A stretch of DNA of 5,076 bases, from contig DXVY01000148.1 of the NCBI GenBank assembly GCA_019417145.1, positions 1 through 5,076 of the forward strand, in the 5' to 3' direction. Position numbers and translations under genes: made by a program. The DNA is from Clostridiales bacterium. Lineage in GTDB: Bacteria; Bacillota; Clostridia; Oscillospirales; Acutalibacteraceae. The notes under the pieces were generated by a model. That model was not told where the DNA came from. It searched no databases and saw only the letters and a list, made by a program, of their open reading frames with translations. Shown piece after piece: positions 1 to 4,155 of the stretch (its first letter is position 1; the number at the start of each line of letters is the position of its first letter).

Positions 1-6
1 CATCAT
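1..6 (-). CDS. Start of a coupled downstream gene, probably nadC (only two codons in window)
   Basis: On the minus strand an ATG at 6-4 overlaps the nadB stop (TGA at 5-3) in a classic ATGA junction, followed in frame by a second ATG at 3-1, where the window ends. A strong Shine-Dalgarno lies ten bases upstream, inside the last codons of nadB. This arrangement shows directly that translation can restart here. The identity is inference: in many Firmicutes nadB is followed by nadC (quinolinate phosphoribosyltransferase), the next or next-but-one step in the pathway. No residue of the product beyond Met-Met can be read. Confidence 0.4.
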
Positions 7-1454
7 CTGTGCACAACCTCCTCCAAAATGATTCCCGCCACGCGGCACAGGCTCTTGGCCTCCACAAAATCCGGGGTAACGGCAAATGTGCTGCGATACA
101 ACCGCTTGCGATAGGTCTCCACCTGGTCCAGCCCCTGCTCAGCAGCGTCATAATCGGGTATAACAAAGTAAGCGCGCTGCATAATTTGACGTACGGCGGT
201 GCGGATACCGGCCGGCAAGGGCGCCCCGTTCAATGCATGGGGCGCGGGAAAGGCGCCCAGGGCCTCCCGATCCCTTCGGGCATTGATGTCCTGCGCCGCC
301 CGGCGGCCGAACACCAGCGCCTCCAGCAGGGAATTGGACGCCAACCGGTTTTTTCCGTGGACGCCGGTATGAGAGCACTCTCCTGCGGCGTACAGCCGGC
401 CGACGCGGGTGCGCCCCCGCAGGTCCACATCGATGCCGCCCATGAGATAATGCTGGCAGGGGAACACAGGGATCCAATCCTTGGTGATATCCACACCCTC
501 CTCCAGGCATTTCTCATAGATCATGGGAAATCGATCGCGTATAAAGGCCGGATCCTTGCGGGTTATATCCAGGTAAAAGTTCTCGTTACCCATCCGCCGG
601 GATTCCAGCATAATGGAGCGGGACACCACATCCCGGGGCGCCAGCTCCAGCCGCTGGTCATATCGGTCCATAAATCGCCGGCCGTCCCCGTTGAGAAGGT
701 AAGCCCCCTCCCCCCGCACGGCCTCGCTGATCAGGAAGCGCTCTCTCCCGGGCACGGCGGCAAAGGCGGTGGGGTGGAACTGGACGTAATGCAGGTTTTC
801 GATCTTGGCCCCCAGGTCATAGGCCAGGGCAATGCCGTCCCCCGTGGCAATGGCCGAATTGGTGGTGTATTGATACACCCGCCCGATGCCGCCGGTGGCC
901 AGGATCATGTAAGGGGCGGCGGCCCGAAAATAGGCGCCGGCCTGCAAAAAGGTGCCGCAGAGCCCCCCTGCCATTTCATCCAAAAAACAAAGCTGTGTAT
1001 TCTCGGCCACCTGGATATTGGTCCGCCGCCGCACCTTCTCCGTCAGCACCCGCATGATTTCGGCGCCGGTGGAGTCCTTGTGATGGACGATGCGGCGCTG
1101 GCCATGTCCGCCCTCCAGCGTCTTTTGTAGTTCTCCGTCTGGCTCCCGGTCAAAATCTGCGCCCCACTCCACAATGCGCCGCACATCGTCCGGCCCTTCC
1201 TCCACCAGCACCCGCACGGCCTCCGGGCGATTGGCCTGCCCGCCGGCTATCATGGTGTCCCTGAAATGATTTTCAAAGCTATCCTGTACCGTATCCAGCA
1301 CGGCGGCCACGCCGCCCTGGGCCAAAGAGCTGTTGCAAAGCGAAAGCTCCCGTTTACATGCCACCAACACCCGGCAGCCCTGGTCTAGCTGCAAAGCGGC
1401 ATACAGACCGGCCACGCCGCCTCCTACCACGATGACATCATACTGCTTGTCCAT
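3..1454 (-). CDS. nadB: L-aspartate oxidase NadB (short C-terminus)
   Basis: This flavoenzyme oxidises L-aspartate to iminoaspartate, the first step of de novo NAD synthesis; NadA then condenses the product to quinolinate. The 483-residue protein starts with an FAD-binding Rossmann motif (GGGVAG, residues 11-16) and has the SSLAQGGVAA segment (42-51), ATGG (186-189), HPT (227-229), APRD (272-275), the HYLMGGI stretch (335-341) and GKNRLASNSLLEAL (367-380). By family alignment from memory, E114, H227, R274, H335 and R370 match the E. coli active-site residues E121, H244, R290, H351 and R386, so it should be active as the oxidase and not a fumarate reductase paralogue. It ends at EEVVHR, about 50 residues before E. 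coli NadB, without the usual ESRG-x-H segment. The start is the only sensible one, just before the Rossmann fold, behind a weak GGGGG site. It is probably the first gene of a NAD operon. Confidence is high. Confidence 0.96.
   Translation of the reverse strand: MDKQYDVIVVGGGVAGLYAALQLDQGCRVLVACKRELSLCNSSLAQGGVAAVLDTVQDSFENHFRDTMIAGGQANRPEAVRVLVEEGPDDVRRIVEWGADFDREPDGELQKTLEGGHGQRRIVHHKDSTGAEIMRVLTEKVRRRTNIQVAENTQLCFLDEMAGGLCGTFLQAGAYFRAAAPYMILATGGIGRVYQYTTNSAIATGDGIALAYDLGAKIENLHYVQFHPTAFAAVPGRERFLISEAVRGEGAYLLNGDGRRFMDRYDQRLELAPRDVVSRSIMLESRRMGNENFYLDITRKDPAFIRDRFPMIYEKCLEEGVDITKDWIPVFPCQHYLMGGIDVDLRGRTRVGRLYAAGECSHTGVHGKNRLASNSLLEALVFGRRAAQDINARRDREALGAFPAPHALNGAPLPAGIRTAVRQIMQRAYFVIPDYDAAEQGLDQVETYRKRLYRSTFAVTPDFVEAKSLCRVAGIILEEVVHR
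17..24 (-). promoter_or_regulatory. Strong Shine-Dalgarno for the gene after nadB
   Basis: The minus strand reads GGAGGAGG here, within the last codons of nadB, with a 10-base spacer to the ATG at 6-4. It is the strongest ribosome-binding site at this end of the window and decides the start of the coupled gene. Confidence 0.6.
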
Positions 1455-1461
1455 ATGTACG

Positions 1462-1466
1462 CCCCC
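1462..1466 (-). promoter_or_regulatory. Weak Shine-Dalgarno of nadB
   Basis: The minus strand reads GGGGG seven bases before the nadB ATG. It is a poor match to AGGAGG, in contrast to the strong sites before the gene after nadB and before the response regulator, which suggests modest translation of nadB or help from leader structure. Confidence 0.4.
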
Positions 1467-1499
1467 ATGGGGCGGCCCGCTTCTGCGTTTTGTATAATA

Positions 1500-1510
1500 G
1501 ACGGGCCGTC
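1500..1510. promoter_or_regulatory. Short palindrome in the nadB leader
   Basis: GACGG-G-CCGTC is an 11-base perfect palindrome with one central base. It lies about 10-20 bases downstream of the start point expected from the extended -10 at 1528-1538. That is a place where an operator for a NAD or nicotinate-responsive repressor could sit. It may equally be chance in GC-rich DNA; no known operator consensus was matched. Confidence 0.25.
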
Positions 1511-1527
1511 AAAATTTTCTTTTTTCT

Positions 1528-1538
1528 ATTGTACCACA
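1528..1538 (-). promoter_or_regulatory. Putative extended -10 promoter of nadB
   Basis: The minus strand reads TGTGGTACAAT: a TGn extension directly before the -10 hexamer TACAAT. The -35 region at 17-base spacing (TTTTCC) is poor, so the promoter would rely on the extended -10. The start point would be near 1521, leaving a 5' leader of about 65 bases. The same 11 bases, with one change, occur before the response regulator gene, which supports it as a SigA-type element. Confidence 0.5.
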
Positions 1539-1544
1539 AAGCCC

Positions 1545-1563
1545 CCTGCCGGAAAAGGGCAGG
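1545..1563 (-). terminator. GC-rich hairpin after the kinase gene, weak terminator at best
   Basis: CCTGCC and GGCAGG form a 6-bp stem with a 7-base loop, 24 bases after the kinase stop codon. On the minus strand the bases that follow are GGGGCTTTG, with no real T-run, so it is not a convincing intrinsic terminator. It may slow or protect the end of the two-component mRNA, and some read-through into nadB is possible. Confidence 0.35.
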
Positions 1564-1586
1564 ACCGCTATTTCTATCAAAGGCCC

Positions 1587-2945
1587 TCACTTGGGCTGCA
1601 GGGGCAGACGGACGGTAAAAACCGATCCTTCCCCCATCCTGCTTTCCACCTGGATTTCTCCGTCGTAAAGCTGCACGATATGCTTGACGATGGAGAGCCC
1701 CAACCCGGTTCCCCCCATTTCCCTGGAGCGGCTTTTGTCCACCCGGTAAAACCGCTCGAACAACCGCTCAAAATGCTTTTCCTCGATACCAATGCCCGTG
1801 TCGGCGATTCTTACGGTCATGATTCCTTCTGCGGACGCCGCCGTGACCGCCACGGTTCCGCCCCGCCGGTTGTATTTGATGGCGTTGTCCACCAGATTGG
1901 TAAAGAGCTGACGCAGCCGCCGGGGATTGGCGGTTATGAGCAGGGGCTCCCCCGCCTCCAGGCTCAAAGACACCTCCTGCTTAGCGGCGATATGCTCCAG
2001 GGAATGAATGGTATTCTCCAGAATGTCCCGTGCGCTACAGACCTGCATATTTACGTCCCGGTTGTTTTCAATCTCACTGAGCTGCAAAAGATCGTCTATC
2101 AGGTTTTGGAGCCGCTCGGCCTCGATCTGCATGATTTCATAAAAATAGGTCCGGACCTCCTCGTCTCGTCGGCCGCTTTTGAGCAATTCTATATACCCCA
2201 TAATTGAGGTAAGGGGTGTTTTCAGTTCATGGGTTACATTGGCCACAAACTGGCTGCGCAGGGACTCCAGCTTGCGTATTTTGGTCACGTCGGCCATGAC
2301 GGCCAGCGCCCCCGCCGCCCGGCGGATAGGGGCAAAATAGATATCCAGCACCTGCTCCTCCGGCGCTTCCTGTGCAAAGGTCTCCCGCCGCTTTTGTCCC
2401 TCGTCTATACAGTTCTGCAGATGCTCCCGCAAATAGACGCAGGCGGCCCCGCCGTCCAGAAGCTGGCCCGCCTCCAGCTTCTCCTTGCCCAACAGCTGGG
2501 CGGCGCGGTCGTTGCACAAAAGAATCCGTCCCATTTCATCCACGGCCACCACACCGTCGTCCATCCCCTCCAGCACGCCCTTCATATGCGCGCGCTGCCG
2601 CTTGAAATCCTCCCGTGCCTTTTGTAGGCTCTCACCCAGTGCGTTGACCGCTTGGGACAAGGGCTCCCATTCCCCGGTCAGGGACGCAGCGCCACGGGTA
2701 TATTCTCCCTGGGATACGGCCCGGGCCGCGTCGGTCAGGAAACGAATCCGCTCCCGTGTCCGGCGGCAAAGGAACCAGGCGGTAAACGCAGCGACCATCA
2801 GCCCGGCCAATACGCCTCCAGCCGCCCAGACAGCGTCCGGCGCGTGGGGATCCCACAGGCCATAGGCCCACAAGCCGGCCGCGGCCGTTCCCAAAAGCAG
2901 GCCCACGGCAGCCGTTATTTTCATGCAACCACTTTCCTTGGCCAT
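1587..2945 (-). CDS. Membrane sensor histidine kinase, PhoR/WalK-like, with minimal external loop
   Basis: This kinase should autophosphorylate and pass the phosphate to the response regulator encoded just upstream. Domains in order: transmembrane helix about 10-30, an external loop of only about eight residues, second helix about 39-60, HAMP-like linker about 61-114, PAS domain about 115-222 (EGMDDGVVAVD, ending MADVTKIRKLE), HisKA with phospho-acceptor H239 in FVANVTHELKTPLTS (233-247), then the ATPase with N-box N350/N354, DTGIG (382-386), F-box 396-399 and GGTGLGL (411-417). All catalytic boxes are intact. The ATG at 2945 has AGGAG nine bases upstream and lies six bases after the regulator stop; a start at M8 (2924) is also possible and would leave a normal signal-anchor N-terminus. 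The architecture suggests sensing within the membrane or by the PAS domain. PhoR is the nearest named relative, but no phosphate genes are near and the signal is unknown. Confidence 0.93.
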   Translation of the reverse strand: MAKESGCMKITAAVGLLLGTAAAGLWAYGLWDPHAPDAVWAAGGVLAGLMVAAFTAWFLCRRTRERIRFLTDAARAVSQGEYTRGAASLTGEWEPLSQAVNALGESLQKAREDFKRQRAHMKGVLEGMDDGVVAVDEMGRILLCNDRAAQLLGKEKLEAGQLLDGGAACVYLREHLQNCIDEGQKRRETFAQEAPEEQVLDIYFAPIRRAAGALAVMADVTKIRKLESLRSQFVANVTHELKTPLTSIMGYIELLKSGRRDEEVRTYFYEIMQIEAERLQNLIDDLLQLSEIENNRDVNMQVCSARDILENTIHSLEHIAAKQEVSLSLEAGEPLLITANPRRLRQLFTNLVDNAIKYNRRGGTVAVTAASAEGIMTVRIADTGIGIEEKHFERLFERFYRVDKSRSREMGGTGLGLSIVKHIVQLYDGEIQVESRMGEGSVFTVRLPLQPK

Positions 2946-2951
2946 GACGGC

Positions 2952-3662
2952 TTACTCCTTTTTTTCTGCCTGCGGCGAGGAAAACCGATATCCTACGCCC
3001 CGTAGGGTATGGATATACCTGGATGGCTCACCCTCCCGTTCCAGCTTCTGCCGCAGGTAACGTATATGTACGTCCACAGTACGAGCTTCTCCCCCGTAAC
3101 CCACGCCCCATATTTCATCCAGCAGCTGTTCCCTTGTCAGTACCTGACCCTGGTTGCGCATGAGGACGGTCAAGAGATCAAACTCTCTGGCGGTCAACTC
3201 CACTGTCCGTCCATCCAGCGTCACCTGCCGGGCGCTGGTATCCACGGACAATCCCCCCGCCCGCAGGACGGGAGAGCCGCCCGCCATATATTCCTTCCGG
3301 CGGATCAGCGCCTTCACCCGCGCGGCCATCTCCTTTAAAGAAAAGGGCTTGGACAGGTAATCGTCGGCCCCCACCGTCAGCCCGGCGATCCGGTCGTTTT
3401 CATCTCCTCGGGCGGTCAGCATCAAGACCGGCACCGGCCGGGTGGCGGGATCCTGTCGAAGCCGTCGACAGACCTCCAAGCCGTCCAGTCCCGGCATCAT
3501 CCAATCCAACACAATCAGGTCGGGCAGACCGTGCCGCAGGGCGGCCAGAAGGGTTTCCCCTTCGGAATACTCCTCGGTCTGATAGCCCTCATCCCGCAGG
3601 GCCACCGACACCAACCGGCGGATGCTGGGTTCATCGTCCACAATACATATGCGTTCGGCCAT
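2952..3662 (-). CDS. OmpR/PhoB-family response regulator
   Basis: This is a cytoplasmic transcription factor switched by phosphorylation, partner of the kinase that follows it six bases later. The 236-residue length is normal for the family. The receiver domain (about 1-120) has the acidic pair D9/D10, phospho-acceptor D53 in LIVLDWMMPGLDG, switch T83 and K105 in DDYLSKPF, all intact. The winged-helix DNA-binding domain (about 132-230) has the family signature from LTAREFDLL (156-164) through ARTVDVHIRYLRQKLE (193-208) to the wing RGVGYRF (221-227). The start has GGGAGG seven bases upstream and the protein opens with the typical MAERICIVDDEPSIRR. It resembles PhoP/PhoB, WalR and similar regulators; the sequence alone cannot tell which regulon it controls, and no pst or pho gene is in the window. 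It is the first gene of its operon, behind its own promoter and an upstream terminator. Confidence 0.95.
   Translation of the reverse strand: MAERICIVDDEPSIRRLVSVALRDEGYQTEEYSEGETLLAALRHGLPDLIVLDWMMPGLDGLEVCRRLRQDPATRPVPVLMLTARGDENDRIAGLTVGADDYLSKPFSLKEMAARVKALIRRKEYMAGGSPVLRAGGLSVDTSARQVTLDGRTVELTAREFDLLTVLMRNQGQVLTREQLLDEIWGVGYGGEARTVDVHIRYLRQKLEREGEPSRYIHTLRGVGYRFSSPQAEKKE
2955..2959 (-). promoter_or_regulatory. Shine-Dalgarno of the kinase, across the regulator stop
   Basis: AGGAG on the minus strand, nine bases before the kinase ATG at 2945, lies within the last codons of the response regulator, just before its TAA stop. Ribosomes finishing the regulator would cover it, which implies translational coupling and favours the 2945 start over the alternative at 2924. 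Confidence 0.6.
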
Positions 3663-3669
3663 ATCCGTT

Positions 3670-3675
3670 CCTCCC
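3670..3675 (-). promoter_or_regulatory. Shine-Dalgarno of the response regulator
   Basis: GGGAGG on the minus strand lies seven bases before the ATG at 3662. It is a strong site with good spacing and fixes the start. Confidence 0.75.
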
Positions 3676-3696
3676 GGAAACTAGAATCCGTTATTT

Positions 3697-3707
3697 ATTT
3701 TACCACA
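3697..3707 (-). promoter_or_regulatory. Putative extended -10 promoter of the two-component operon
   Basis: The minus strand reads TGTGGTAAAAT: a TGn extension and the -10 hexamer TAAAAT, followed by an AT-rich stretch. The -35 at 17-base spacing (TGGTAA) matches TTGACA at only three positions. The start point would be near 3690, giving a short leader of about 28 bases that holds the GGGAGG site. It lies just downstream of the terminator at 3750-3785, so the operon is transcribed independently of spoVAD. Confidence 0.55.
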
Positions 3708-3749
3708 GGCGCCCCAGGCTTACCAGCCCTTTCATAGCCTTGCAGGCAG

Positions 3750-3785
3750 CAAAAAGCCGGCGGCGCGTACTAGCGTCGCCGGCTT
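3750..3785 (-). terminator. Strong intrinsic terminator
   Basis: On the minus strand a 9-bp stem, AAGCCGGCG with CGCCGGCTT, is extended by one A-C mismatch and three more GC pairs around the six-base loop TAGTAC. The stem runs straight into TTTTTGC, so the T-run is on the minus strand only and the terminator acts on leftward transcripts. It ends whatever is transcribed from the spoVAD side, either spoVAD itself with a 370-base 3' tail or a short transcript from within the gap. Confidence 0.85.
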
Positions 3786-3892
3786 GGGTTCACCCAGCGC
3801 ATCAGGTCCCGCCCTCTCCGCCACAGGTCGGGCACGGCATCCTGCCCGTACCGCCGTATCTTCGTAGGTACGGCGGGGCGACTGTACCTCAT
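3770..3892 (-). CDS. Possible 40-residue basic small protein
   Basis: I do not recognise this protein. An ATG at 3892 opens 40 codons to a TAG at 3772-3770. GGGAG lies nine bases upstream, an acceptable ribosome-binding site. About four-fifths of the codons end in G or C, as in a real gene of this GC-rich genome, and the product has a plausible composition: it starts MRYSRPAVPTKIRRYGQDAV, continues PDLWRRGRDLMRWVNP and ends SRRR, about a quarter arginine, with no membrane segment. An in-frame ATG at 3913 would add seven residues. The oddity is that the last codons form one arm of the terminator hairpin and the stop is in its loop. The overlapping frame from 3968 to 3732 (GTG start) lacks a ribosome-binding site and runs through the whole terminator, so it is less likely. 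The alternative is that this stretch is a structured RNA and not coding. Confidence 0.4.
   Translation of the reverse strand: MRYSRPAVPTKIRRYGQDAVPDLWRRGRDLMRWVNPSRRR
3829..3876. other. Two adjacent GC-rich hairpins inside the small ORF region
   Basis: CGGGCA (3829-3834) pairs with TGCCCG (3843-3848), and CCGCCGTA (3851-3858) pairs with TACGGCGG (3869-3876) around a ten-base loop. With the terminator that follows, a minus-strand transcript would fold into three hairpins in a row, as small regulatory RNAs often do. GC-rich coding DNA also forms such stems by chance, so this does not decide between RNA and protein. Confidence 0.4.
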
Positions 3893-3901
3893 ACCACTTG
3901 A

Positions 3902-3906
3902 CTCCC
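3902..3906 (-). promoter_or_regulatory. Possible Shine-Dalgarno of the small ORF
   Basis: GGGAG on the minus strand, nine bases before the ATG at 3892. It is the main reason for preferring this reading frame over the longer overlapping one. Confidence 0.35.
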
Positions 3907-3921
3907 TGCCCATAGCTGATG

Positions 3922-3959
3922 CGCATTTGGTTTTTGTCAAATGCCGCGCGCCGCATTTG
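3922..3959. repeat. Three alternating copies of a 7-bp inverted repeat
   Basis: GCATTTG occurs at 3923-3929, its reverse complement CAAATGC at 3938-3944, and GCATTTG again at 3953-3959; the outer copies share the 8-mer CGCATTTG. The middle copy can pair with either neighbour (loops of eight bases each), so two mutually exclusive stems are possible. The arrangement lies 30-70 bases upstream of the small ORF. On the minus strand the middle copy also creates TTGACA at 3940-3935, but no good -10 hexamer follows at 16-18 bases. Confidence 0.55.
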
Positions 3960-4086
3960 CGTTCTCACATGTATGGGAGCCGGAGGGCATACGCAATTTT
4001 ATCTCACACCGCTTCTTGGGCCCGCTGTTGTATATGGCCGGCCCGTGCAATGCAAGGAAGGAGATTGCGGCAAACGCTTTTGAAAG
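3960..4086. other. Gap segment without a recognised gene
   Basis: I see no gene, tRNA or named RNA here. A few weak inverted repeats exist, such as GGGCC (4018-4022) with GGCCC (4040-4044) and GCAAT (4047-4051) with ATTGC (4064-4068). On the minus strand GATAAAAT near 4000 resembles a -10 but has no -35. A plus-strand frame through here to 4174 has a moderately GC-rich third position but no ribosome-binding site and runs into the 3' end of spoVAD. Confidence 0.5.
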
Positions 4087-4118
4087 GCCCGCCGCATCTG
4101 CTTATAGACACAGCGGGC
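4087..4118 (-). terminator. Hairpin after spoVAD, weak terminator candidate
   Basis: GCCCGC (4087-4092) pairs with GCGGGC (4113-4118) around a 20-base loop, 38 bases past the spoVAD stop. On the minus strand it is followed by CTTTC, a poor T-run, so termination here would be partial. If it fails, the spoVAD transcript would continue to the strong terminator at 3750-3785. Confidence 0.35.
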
Positions 4119-4155
4119 TGCTATTTTCGACAGTAAAAGCTTTATCAAGTCTATT

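Noticed and set aside
9..1130. Long plus-strand frame opposite nadB
   Set aside because: It is the antisense shadow of a clear NadB gene; such open antisense frames are common in GC-rich genes.
1493..1498. Perfect TATAAT on the plus strand
   Set aside because: There is no -35 at 16-18 bases (GC-rich sequence there) and no plus-strand gene to its right.
3785..3795. GGGTTCACCC resembling a tRNA T-arm
   Set aside because: The loop is four bases, not seven, and no acceptor, D or anticodon arms are present on either strand.
3935..3940. TTGACA (minus strand) as a -35 for the small ORF
   Set aside because: The hexamer 17 bases downstream is AGCTAT, a poor -10, and neighbouring spacings are no better; the match is explained by the inverted-repeat copy it sits in.
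3732..3968. A 78-codon minus-strand frame (GTG start) in the gap
   Set aside because: It has no Shine-Dalgarno before the GTG or the in-frame ATG at 3926, its C-terminal part looks like an out-of-frame product, and it runs through the entire terminator. The 40-codon frame overlapping it is better supported.
3663..4155. Known structured RNAs (tmRNA, SRP RNA, RNase P RNA, common riboswitches) or a CRISPR array in the gap
   Set aside because: None of their conserved motifs was seen, such as the GGAAGGAAGCAGC-type SRP loop or RNase P core boxes, and there are no regularly spaced direct repeats.
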